NCBI RefSeq assembly: GCF_000455445.1
Contig: NZ_HG417090.1
Coordinates: 249,501 to 313,500 of the forward strand
DNA: 64,000 nt
Source: Hoylesella timonensis 4401737 = DSM 22865 = JCM 15640
Lineage (GTDB): Bacteria > Bacteroidota > Bacteroidia > Bacteroidales > Bacteroidaceae
Direction: 5' to 3'
Shown: positions 19,093-26,361 of the stretch, one piece after another
How positions within the stretch are numbered: position 1 is the first letter of the stretch
Layout of the letters: every line of letters starts with the position of its first letter
Translations under genes and position numbers: made by a program
The notes under the pieces: model-generated
The model's database searches: none
Seen by the model: the letters and a program-made list of their open reading frames with translations, nothing else
What the model was told of the DNA's origin: nothing

Positions 19093-19355
19093 ACATAAAA
19101 GATATGATTATGCTAAGACTTACTCAAACGGAAGACTTTAAGACAATAATCTCTTTATGCTCTACAAAAGGACAGATACAAAAAGCGTCAGACAACTTTA
19201 TTCTGAGGATTATTGCCCTATGTGATGCAGAAGGAGATTCGGTTTCATTGTTTCGTACCCTCCGTTACACACGCTTTTGCCTGCAACCCTTGCAAAAGGG
19301 GGATTCAATGGAAGGAGAGGGGAAAAAATGTAAAGAAACTGCTCTTTGTCATTGA
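19089..19355 (+). CDS. Small unknown ORF after the MATE gene
   Basis: An 88-codon frame starts 4 bp before the MATE stop (MLNIKDMIMLRLTQ). I do not recognise it. It overlaps the RteC-like frame at 19213 in another phase, so it may be real and coupled to MATE, or may be the remains of a longer gene. Confidence 0.3.
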   Translation: MNIKDMIMLRLTQTEDFKTIISLCSTKGQIQKASDNFILRIIALCDAEGDSVSLFRTLRYTRFCLQPLQKGDSMEGEGKKCKETALCH

Positions 19356-19704
19356 CACGGAGCTGGAATTAGTGAAGATGCGAATGCAGGGACTTCTTCC
19401 TGCTTTGCCCGTCAAACCCGCCAAGAAACTCTGTTGGACAGGCAAAGCAACAGATTTAGTTGAACTCCTTTATTCTCTCGACACCTGCGACTGTATCAAC
19501 AACGGAGAAATAGGTGTAGAGAAGTTGGCAGACACACTTTCTGAAATCTTCGGTGTGGAAATCAAGAACTGCTACAACGTCTATATGAATATGAAGCGTC
19601 GCAAGGATGACAGTCGTACCTATTTCCTTGATGAACTCCGTGAGAAACTCAATAAGCGTATGGTGGAGAGCGACCTGAAAGGTGGCAAGTTCAAGAAACG
19701 GTAA
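19213..19704 (+). CDS. RteC C-terminal-like protein, probably a fragment
   Basis: From about 19345 on, the product reads KKLLFVIDTELELVK and KKLCWTGKATDLVELLYSL, then NVYMNMKRRKDDSRTYF, the C-terminal domain of RteC, a regulator of excision and transfer in CTnDOT-type elements. The first 40 residues of the longest frame look spurious and no good start is visible before Met at 19378, so the N-terminal domain is probably lost. Its place between cargo and mob genes fits the CTnDOT gene order. A hairpin at 19721-19755 follows. Confidence 0.6.
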   Translation: MPYVMQKEIRFHCFVPSVTHAFACNPCKRGIQWKERGKNVKKLLFVIDTELELVKMRMQGLLPALPVKPAKKLCWTGKATDLVELLYSLDTCDCINNGEIGVEKLADTLSEIFGVEIKNCYNVYMNMKRRKDDSRTYFLDELREKLNKRMVESDLKGGKFKKR

Positions 19705-19720
19705 TTGCATTCAAAAGATT

Positions 19721-19760
19721 AATCAGGCTTTCCTCTCATTTCGGGAAGCTTGATTTTCTT
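19721..19760 (+). terminator. Hairpin after the RteC-like gene
   Basis: AATCAGGCTTTCC (19721-19733) pairs with GGGAAGCTTGATT (19743-19755) at 11 of 13 positions and is followed by TTCTTTC. It lies between convergent genes and could serve both. Confidence 0.55.
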
Positions 19761-19791
19761 TCATTGAGGAATAACAATACACAGTAAAAGG

Positions 19792-20208
19792 CTATTGCCG
19801 ATGTTGCCATTTCTCCTGAAACTCACGAGTAAGTTGTACGATTTCCCCTCCGATAATAGCCAATTCAAGCGTCAGTTTCTCCAACTTGGCGAGCATTGCG
19901 AAGGCTTTTTTCTCGGTAAAGTTGCTCTTCAAAGCGACAACTGTCTGGTTATAATTCACTCCCACGCTGCGAAATTGCCCGTACAAAGTCGTCAGTTTCT
20001 GATAATAATCCAGCAGGGAACGCTCCACTTTTATCACCCGAAAGGTCTCGTTAAAGACCCTTGCCTTGATGAAAGTGGCTTTATTTTGAAGCCCCGATTG
20101 CTTGAACAGCGTCAGGAAACGAGCAAACTCGGTGTCCGTAAATCGAACCATACAACAATGGTTGGCTCGTTCATTCTTGGGAGGTCGTCCCACATTTCTC
20201 TTTGTCAT
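19792..20208 (-). CDS. MobA-type mobilization (relaxosome accessory) protein
   Basis: The 138-residue product starts MTKRNVGRPPKNERAN and continues MVRFTDTEFARFLTLF, AKATFIKARVF-like and FRSVGVNYNQTV, the pattern of the small MobA proteins that sit before the relaxase gene in Bacteroides conjugative elements and help nick oriT. Normally mobB (relaxase) and mobC follow; here an RteC-like gene lies downstream instead, so the relaxase and coupling protein appear deleted. The ATG at 20208 is preferred to a longer frame. It could still act if a relaxase is supplied in trans. Confidence 0.75.
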   Translation of the reverse strand: MTKRNVGRPPKNERANHCCMVRFTDTEFARFLTLFKQSGLQNKATFIKARVFNETFRVIKVERSLLDYYQKLTTLYGQFRSVGVNYNQTVVALKSNFTEKKAFAMLAKLEKLTLELAIIGGEIVQLTREFQEKWQHRQ

Positions 20209-20332
20209 TACTTCGGATTTTAATGGTTTGTAATTCTTCTTCTGGAAATCGAATGTGCTAAACACAATTGAAATCCATCAGAAAGCGTTCACGATAAAAT
20301 AACCAATCAAGACAACGAAAACTTCTATTCAA

Positions 20333-20442
20333 GAACACCGACTTCGGAGGTGTTCTGCCCTCTGCTAAGAACAAGGGTTTTGAGTTAGCGAAATAATTTC
20401 GGGTAACGCAAGACATACCTTGCTATTTGCACGGACGCAAAT
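20333..20442. other. Candidate oriT region with small inverted repeats
   Basis: Upstream of mobA lie GAACACC/GGTGTTC (20333-20355) and ATTTGC/GCAAAT (20425-20442), with GTTCTGAAGAAC close by (20450-20461). Position between divergent mob and tra-side genes matches oriT placement in related elements. No nic site can be named. The rest of 20209-20974 holds no gene I can support; parA, expected here, is absent. Confidence 0.4.
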
Positions 20443-20974
20443 AAATTCGTTCTGAAGAACAATATGTTATTCTCTCGAAATGTATGTTTTCAGAGCCATG
20501 AAATACCGACTTATCGCTTGCTGCAAAGTTACTACCTCTTGTCCCCAAAGCCATTGGGTGAAATGAAGCCACAAATAACCAAATCGAAGCCACAAGTACG
20601 CACTAAAGAAAATCACGCAGATTACAGCATCACCGGGCCATATATTTGCACTGTCGAATATGTCGGTGAGGGTATGTGTCTTCGATAACATCACGTTTCG
20701 ATGAGCGATATAGGCGAGGGTGTATGTCAAAGAACATATCCTTGATTCTTTCACTAGAACGTAGAAATGTGCGAAAGCAGATACAATCGAACGATTATAT
20801 TGATGGACAATAATGAAAATCTCCACAAAAAGGGTATAAATGAAAGGTTGTAGCCCTGCTGATACAAGCCGATTATTGGGCATATCTTCGATAGCGGATA
20901 TATTCATCTTCATCAGTAAATATACTGACAACGAAATGAACAATGAATTGTATAATAATAAAAATTAAGAAAGT

Positions 20975-21403
20975 ATGACAGAGAATCTAAACGGCAAGGT
21001 AGATCCCGTTGCCATCCGAGAACTTATTTCACAGGGTATTCCTATGAAAAGAAAAGAGAGTGAGATGAAACGCTCTCAACCGGAAGCGCAGTGTGTTGAA
21101 TCGGAACGTCCCAATGACGAACCAATATCAAAGGATTTTTCAAGAGTCCCAAGAAGAGAAAGGCGAAAGTCTGACAAAGGTGATTACGAGTCGCTTTTCA
21201 TCTGTCGCAACACCTTGAGAAACCGCAAGACCATCTATATTGCCAAAGAGTTGCAGGACACGCTGGCGGAGATAGTCATGTCTATGAGAAATAGGGATAT
21301 GACCATCGGTATCTATGTGGAAAACATCATCATCTATCATCTTGAGACCTACAAAGATGAAATCAACAGATTGGCAGAGATAAAATTCAAGAAGCTATTG
21401 TGA
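20975..21403 (+). CDS. DUF3408 protein of conjugative elements
   Basis: The 142-residue product has a variable, basic N-terminal half and a conserved C-terminal half: YESLFICRNTLRNRKTIYI, then IGIYVENIIIYHLE and KDEINRL. DUF3408 proteins are small, probably ribbon-helix-helix-like DNA-binding proteins that usually follow parA (traA) at the head of the tra operon. Here neither parA nor traB and later genes are present, so the transfer region is truncated on both sides. A terminator follows at 21519. Confidence 0.8.
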   Translation: MTENLNGKVDPVAIRELISQGIPMKRKESEMKRSQPEAQCVESERPNDEPISKDFSRVPRRERRKSDKGDYESLFICRNTLRNRKTIYIAKELQDTLAEIVMSMRNRDMTIGIYVENIIIYHLETYKDEINRLAEIKFKKLL

Positions 21404-21518
21404 GGCATTTAGCAATGGCTTTTTGTTACTTTTGAGCCGTATCAACTCACTGTCAAAAGTAACGAACTGTTTTTCATTGGGGGACTTTGTCCGCCCGAAG
21501 CATAAGAAAGAAAAGGAG

Positions 21519-21545
21519 CGGTCGGCAAATCTGCCGACCGTTTTA
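21519..21545 (+). terminator. Rho-independent terminator after DUF3408
   Basis: CGGTCGGCA (21519-21527) and TGCCGACCG (21532-21540) form a perfect 9-bp stem with a 4-nt loop, followed by TTTTACTTC. Confidence 0.8.
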
Positions 21546-22197
21546 CTTCATCTGTTCTTCTTGAATGATTATTTTTGATTTTATGCGGATTCCAGAGGGA
21601 GGGAGTTGAGTTTCAACTTTTTCTTTTTCCTTGCTTCTCGCATATCCGACATTTTTTATGCGTCTTTCCGTCGGGTCGGTCGTTTTAGTTTTAGTGGCGT
21701 AAAAAGGTAGGGCTTAGGACAAACAAGGTTTTACGGCGAGAATACTACCTGCAATGAAATGGAAGTGTGGAGATTGTCGTCTAAACGGCTTGCCGCCCCG
21801 ACCTTTTTTGTCAGTGAAAGCCCGAAACTACCTTTGCCGCTGACAACGAACAACCGATCCCGACATAATACACGGGCATAAGTGGAGGATGTGCAGACGG
21901 AGAAGCGGGGCGAAAACAAAAAACGCAGTTTTCGAGGACTGCATCTTATCATAAAACGGAATACACAGAAAACAAAAAGCCGCCCCAACGGACGGCTCTA
22001 CGAAAATAATTTGGAGAAAATTCTTTTTTCTCACGATATACCCTTATCTTTGCAATAGGTTATTCGAGTTGTGCAAAGCGTTGTATATCACTGTTGAAGA
22101 TAGGTCGCTAAATCATTACCTACTGCATTTCATAACTCATAAGGCTGTTCATAGCCAATTACTTAGACCTAAATGATAGATTTCTTTTAAAAACATA
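21546..22197. other. Gene-free right-end region of the element
   Basis: No gene can be supported here. It holds a minus-strand terminator-like hairpin (AAAAAGCCG at 21974-21982 with CGGCT at 21993-21997). Two sequences one base away from the IntDOT core are TTATCTTTGC (22044-22053) and ATACCTTTGC (22197-22206). One of these may mark the right junction, but I found no clear direct repeat with the left end. Confidence 0.45.
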
Positions 22198-22205
22198 TAC
22201 CTTTG
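22198..22205 (+). promoter_or_regulatory. -7 box for metY
   Basis: TACCTTTG lies 30 bp before the ATG at 22235. No -33 TTTG is seen at the normal distance, so insertion of the element may have changed the upstream half of this promoter. Confidence 0.45.
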
Positions 22206-22234
22206 CACAACGTATATTTTTAAGATAAATAGTT

Positions 22235-23518
22235 ATGGAGAAAAATTTGAAACGGTCAACCCTCTGTATTCGTGGGGGTTGGGAACCAAAAAATGGCGAG
22301 CCAGTAGAGCCGCCTATCGTGCAGAGTACCACCTTTAAATATGATAATAGCGAGGAGATGGCGCAGTTGTTTGACTTAAAAAAGGAGGGCTATTTCTACA
22401 GCAGGTTGCAGAATCCTACCAACGATGTGGTGGCAAAGAAGATTGCACAGTTGGAAGGGGGCGTAGGATGCTTGCTCACTTCGAGCGGACAGGCTGCCAA
22501 CTTCTTTGCTGTCTTCAATATCTGTGAGGCAGGGAGTCATATTGTAGCTTCTACCGAGATTTATGGTGGCACGTACAATCTGTTTGGTGTGACGATGAAG
22601 AAGATGGGCATCGACTGTACCTTCGTCAATCCTGAGGCATCGGACGAGGAAATACAGCAAGCCTTCCGTCCCAATACGCGTGTGATGTTTGGTGAAACGA
22701 TTTCCAACCCGGGCTGTCATGTCTTGGATATAGAGAAGTTTGCCCGCATTGCCCACAGCAATGGGGTGCCACTGATTGTGGACAATACTTTCGCTACCCC
22801 TGTGAACTGTCGTCCTTTTGAGTGGGGATGTGACATCGTGACGCACTCTACCACCAAATATTTAGACGGTCATGCTGCCACTGTTGGCGGTGCTGTGGTA
22901 GACAGCGGACAGTTTGACTGGATGGCGCATGCGGAGAAGTATCCCGGACTTTGCACCCCCGATGCGTCGTATCATGGACTGACGTACACAAAGGCGTTTG
23001 GCAAGATGGGGTATCTCACAAAATTGGTGGCACAGCTGATGCGCGACCTTGGGTCGATACCATCGCCACACAACTCGTATTTGCTCAACTTGGGATTGGA
23101 GTCGTTGCACCTACGCATGGCACAGCACTGTCGTAATGCGCAGCAGATTGCCGAATACTTGGAGCAACAGGAGCAGGTGGCATGGATTCACTATTGCGGA
23201 CTGAAGAACGATGCACACTATGCACGGGGTCAGAAATATCTGCCCAATGGCTCGTGTGGAGTGATTGCCTTCGGCTTGAAGGGCAATCGGGACACCGCTA
23301 TTCGCTTCATGGATTCGCTTCGGCTCATCAACATCGCTACCCATGTTGCCGATAGCAGGACGTGCGTGCTGCATCCAGCCAGTCATACGCACCGACAACT
23401 CACCGACGAGCAGTTGCGTGCCTCGGGCATCGACCCCACATTGATTCGATTGTCGGTGGGCATCGAAGATGTGACCGATTTGTTGGCAGACATCCAACAG
23501 GCATTGGCGAAATGCTAA
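22235..23518 (+). CDS. metY: O-acetylhomoserine sulfhydrylase (Cys/Met metabolism PLP enzyme)
   Basis: The enzyme makes homocysteine from O-acetylhomoserine and sulfide, a step in methionine synthesis. The 427-residue length and motifs fit MetY rather than the shorter MetB/MetC group: FSRLQNPTND-type N-terminus (YFYSRLQNPTND), the SSGQAANFF cofactor region, the PLP lysine in HSTTKYLDGH, and the C-terminal HPASHTHRQL and RLSVGIEDVTDL. The adjacent methionine gamma-lyase family is similar in sequence, so the reaction is likely rather than certain. It is a single gene, ending at a strong terminator. Confidence 0.88.
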   Translation: MEKNLKRSTLCIRGGWEPKNGEPVEPPIVQSTTFKYDNSEEMAQLFDLKKEGYFYSRLQNPTNDVVAKKIAQLEGGVGCLLTSSGQAANFFAVFNICEAGSHIVASTEIYGGTYNLFGVTMKKMGIDCTFVNPEASDEEIQQAFRPNTRVMFGETISNPGCHVLDIEKFARIAHSNGVPLIVDNTFATPVNCRPFEWGCDIVTHSTTKYLDGHAATVGGAVVDSGQFDWMAHAEKYPGLCTPDASYHGLTYTKAFGKMGYLTKLVAQLMRDLGSIPSPHNSYLLNLGLESLHLRMAQHCRNAQQIAEYLEQQEQVAWIHYCGLKNDAHYARGQKYLPNGSCGVIAFGLKGNRDTAIRFMDSLRLINIATHVADSRTCVLHPASHTHRQLTDEQLRASGIDPTLIRLSVGIEDVTDLLADIQQALAKC

Positions 23519-23597
23519 AAACGTATTTCATAAGCATTTGATGACGATGTGCGGTGGTAATTTATAGAACCAGCCAAAATAACATAGAACACCGAAA

Positions 23598-23640
23598 AAC
23601 CCAGCTAACCCCTTGTATCTTTCAGGGTTAGTTGGGTTCT
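23598..23640. terminator. Bidirectional terminator between metY and the DUF4840 gene
   Basis: AACCCAGCTAACCC (23598-23611) pairs with GGGTTAGTTGGGTT (23625-23638) with one wobble, flanked by A-rich and T-rich tails, between converging genes. Confidence 0.8.
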
Positions 23641-23690
23641 TTCGTTCTTGTCACAAGGAGTTGCAAGCATGGCTCCCTGTCTGTTTGGTG

Positions 23691-24305
23691 CTACTTCTTT
23701 TGTTCTACCAATTGGAGATACAGTCCGTGACGGAACTCGGCTTTCAGTTGTCCGTCCACTCTCACCGCACCACCAACGAGTTGTGCCAAGAAGCGTTTTT
23801 TGCCAACCTCATACACACCAGCCGCTCCACGCACGTTGAAGTAGAATAACACCTCAATCTTGCTTTGTTTGCCCTTTTCCTCTACCTTATATTCGAGTAT
23901 TTTGGGTTGCATCACAAACGCAACAGGCATGAGACTGTAGAATCCGATGTTGCACTTCAAGTCTTGTGGTTTTGCTTTCATCAGCAAGTTTTTCACATCA
24001 TTATCCTGCACGCTTGGCACGAAAGCCTTGGCAGGCACTTGTTTAATGAGCAGCGTAGAGTCGCTCGTTACGTCCCATGAGATATCGAGCGAGTCGGTTT
24101 TGGTGCTTGCTGTCAATGGGTAACTCAAAGGAAACACCAACTTACCCGTGTGTGCGCCTGCCACAGTGCGATATGCCTGTTGCACCTCTTCTTTGGTAAT
24201 CCTTTTCGTGTTGTCTTCGTTGTCGTTCAGACAAGCTGTTAAACTGAAAGCAAGACATCCTACAACGAAGAGTGATGCCCATGATGTTTTGAAATACTTT
24301 TTCAT
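23691..24305 (-). CDS. DUF4840-like lipoprotein
   Basis: The 204-residue product has a lipoprotein signal (MKKYFKTSW..., lipobox LTAC, cysteine at residue 25) and a beta-rich body with YRTVAGAHTGKLVFPL near its start, like the DUF4840 group of Bacteroidetes cell-envelope proteins. Function is unknown. It is transcribed toward metY, with a shared terminator between them. Confidence 0.7.
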   Translation of the reverse strand: MKKYFKTSWASLFVVGCLAFSLTACLNDNEDNTKRITKEEVQQAYRTVAGAHTGKLVFPLSYPLTASTKTDSLDISWDVTSDSTLLIKQVPAKAFVPSVQDNDVKNLLMKAKPQDLKCNIGFYSLMPVAFVMQPKILEYKVEEKGKQSKIEVLFYFNVRGAAGVYEVGKKRFLAQLVGGAVRVDGQLKAEFRHGLYLQLVEQKK

Positions 24306-24693
24306 TTTTTTGATTTTAATGGATTAAATTTGAAATATTCTTTGTCTTATAAACACCAAATTCCTATGATTCTTGCATCTCTCCGAAGTTAAAAAATATT
24401 AACAACTTAGAGGGTGTGTTATTAGTGATAAATCGTTACAGATTGATTATCAATCATATAAACTTTTTGTTCTTACATTTCGGGATCATCTATCATGGAG
24501 ACGGATAAAATTTTCTTTCAAAAAGGATTGTGATGTATTGAAAATTTAGTTATCTTTGAGAAAATAATCTAATTGGCGAGAAAAGTACCTTGATGAAAAA
24601 CAACATCATTTCATAAAAGCAAGCTTGGAGGTATTGTGCATCACTGTGTATGGTCAAGTTCGTAAGGATACTTGTCTTGTCGGTGCGCACTCG

Positions 24694-24773
24694 TTCGCAT
24701 CTCGCAGCAGGTCATCGTGTGGACAGTTTCGCATCTCGCAGCAGGTTATCGTGCGGACAGTTTCGCATCTAAC
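24694..24773. repeat. 34-bp tandem repeat, about 2.3 copies
   Basis: TTCGCATCTCGCAGCAGG starts at 24694 and 24728, with a truncated third copy at 24762. The units differ by a few bases and have no spacers. The rest of 24306-25064 holds no gene I can support. Confidence 0.8.
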
Positions 24774-25064
24774 GACAAACCGACAAATAAGTGCTGTGTT
24801 CTACACACCTCTTTTATATTGGGTATGGTTATTCTAACGGTAAGAAGATCGTTCAAGGTAACACCCACTCCCTTCCTCTCTGCTCCATACTCATTGCGTT
24901 ATGCTGAATAAAGAGAGGGGGGAGATTTTCTTTTTTTAGTGTTTAGAGATTAGAGTTTAGAGTTGAGTTTTATATGTTCTTGCAATAACAAAAGTTTTAA
25001 TATTTAAGTCTTACAACTTTAACGATAATTCTTCCTTTATAATCGTGTTCAAAAAATGAGTAAT

Positions 25065-25158
25065 GTTCAAAACTAATGAACAAGAGATAATTAATGAACA
25101 TTAGATTTGGAATTAACAAAAATGTTCATTATATTTGAAGCGTTCAATACGAATGAAC
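25065..25158 (+). promoter_or_regulatory. Promoter and operator cluster of the AbiEi-type gene
   Basis: TTTG (25106-25109), exactly 20 bp, and TATATTTG (25130-25137) form a consensus promoter. Two GTTCA-N7-TGAAC palindromes lie at 25065-25081 and 25142-25158. A perfect 11-bp inverted repeat, TAATGAACATT/AATGTTCATTA, spans 25092-25131 and brackets the -33 element. The same GTTCA/TGAAC half-site is used throughout, which fits autorepression by an AbiEi antitoxin. Confidence 0.75.
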
Positions 25159-25179
25159 ACTGTTAAATGAGTGAACTAT

Positions 25180-26154
25180 ATGAATAAAAACAAAGCTATA
25201 ATTTCAGATGCCATTGACCATTTGAGAGGTTTGGCTAAGTTAAACAAGGTTGTTTATAAAAAATCTCCTATAGGAAATGACTTCTACGATATTCAGATAG
25301 AAGGACAAGACTTTCTTTGCATTGTTCAAAACAATGTTATAAAGGCAAACTTATCTATAGTTTTGCAGGCAATGCAGCAGGTACGACCACAAACTGATAA
25401 GCCTTTATTACTAATATCGCAATATGTACAACCTGATCTTTATAACTTGATACAGCAAGAAAATATCAACATAGTAGAGCGAAGTGGTAATTGTAGAATC
25501 ATTGCCCCTCCGTTATTTGTCCACATCAGCGGTCAAAAAAGATTTGAGCAGAAGGAAAAAAGAGGAAAAGCTTTTCATGAAGCTGGTATTAAATTGATAT
25601 TTTTCTTTTTACAAGATGAAACTAATGTTTCCAAACCCTATCGCCAGATTTGCGACCAGACAGGCTTATCGCTGGGAACAATAAAGAATGTTGTGGAAGA
25701 ACTGGTTGAGGAGCATTTTATTGTAACGATGGCTTCTAAACGTGTATTGAAGAATCGAGAACAACTGATTGACCTATGGCAAGTGTACTATAACAGGACG
25801 TTGAAGCCGAAATTATTGATAAAAGAATTTGAATTAGTGGATAAGCAAGATTGGAAACAACTCAAACTTCCTAACAATATGTATTGGGGAGGAGAAAGTG
25901 GAGCTTATTTACATGATGGCTTTCTTATTCCCGAACAATTTGAAATATATGCAGATGCACCCATCAGCAATCTTTTGCTAACTCACAAAGTAAGAATCCA
26001 AGATAATGGAAACATCAAGGTTTATCAGAAATTCTGGAAAGATAGTACGAATAGCAATTTGGTTCCTAATTTTCTTATCTACGCAGATTTAATAGGAAGC
26101 GGGAACAGTCGTTGTATCGAAGCAGCACAAAAACTGAAGGCGTATGGCATATAA
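25180..26154 (+). CDS. AbiEi-type antitoxin/transcription regulator, orphan
   Basis: The 324-residue product fits the larger AbiEi family: a variable N-terminal region, then a winged-helix segment QICDQTGLSLGTIKNVVEELVEEHF near residue 170 (two adjoining pieces), and a C-terminal antitoxin region with WGGESGAYLHDGFL. It should repress its own operon and neutralise an AbiEii toxin. The ATG at 25180 is preferred to a GTG at 25171, 9 bp upstream. Its end overlaps the start of the toxin gene, which is truncated to 40 codons, so the antitoxin stands alone. Confidence 0.78.
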   Translation: MNKNKAIISDAIDHLRGLAKLNKVVYKKSPIGNDFYDIQIEGQDFLCIVQNNVIKANLSIVLQAMQQVRPQTDKPLLLISQYVQPDLYNLIQQENINIVERSGNCRIIAPPLFVHISGQKRFEQKEKRGKAFHEAGIKLIFFFLQDETNVSKPYRQICDQTGLSLGTIKNVVEELVEEHFIVTMASKRVLKNREQLIDLWQVYYNRTLKPKLLIKEFELVDKQDWKQLKLPNNMYWGGESGAYLHDGFLIPEQFEIYADAPISNLLLTHKVRIQDNGNIKVYQKFWKDSTNSNLVPNFLIYADLIGSGNSRCIEAAQKLKAYGI

Positions 26155-26266
26155 ATTGACCAAGGAAGGATTAGGAAACGACCTTTTATTCTCCATCTTA
26201 CAGGAATTGGAGACATTGGTAAATCTTCCAAATGATGATGCTTCAGCCATTAAAATAAGTCTCTAA
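26144..26266 (+). pseudogene. Truncated AbiEii-type toxin gene
   Basis: The frame starts in the 3' end of the antitoxin gene and reads MAYKLTKEGLGNDLLFSILQ, like the beginning of AbiEii partners, but it stops after 40 codons, before any nucleotidyltransferase motif. The remainder has been lost. Confidence 0.65.
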
Positions 26267-26307
26267 CCTCTGTTTTTTAAGTTTCTCAAAAAAAAGTATT
26301 AAAACTC

Positions 26308-26345
26308 GTGCAGTCTTTTAGCCATAATCTGCTCCTTTTAATAAA
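26308..26345 (+). promoter_or_regulatory. Non-standard promoter-like block, copy A
   Basis: GTGCAGTCTTTT (26308-26319), 8 bp, TCTGCTC (26328-26334), then a CCTTTT..AAAAGG palindrome. The same block with the same spacing is at 28109. It has no TAnnTTTG box, so an ECF sigma factor, perhaps the one encoded just downstream, is a likely user. Confidence 0.6.
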
Positions 26346-26361
26346 AAGGAAAAGTATATCT

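Noticed and set aside
20467..20943. 158-codon minus-strand frame with hydrophobic stretches upstream of DUF3408
   Set aside because: It lies where related elements have non-coding or parA leader sequence, has no family match I recognise, and its composition looks like a chance frame.
21731..21988. 85-codon minus-strand frame in the right-end region of the element
   Set aside because: Odd composition rich in Phe, Arg and Cys, no start signal, and a terminator-like hairpin lies inside it.
24625..24911. Frames of 70-79 codons before the AbiEi-type gene
   Set aside because: They arise from the 34-bp tandem repeat and have no start signal or family match.
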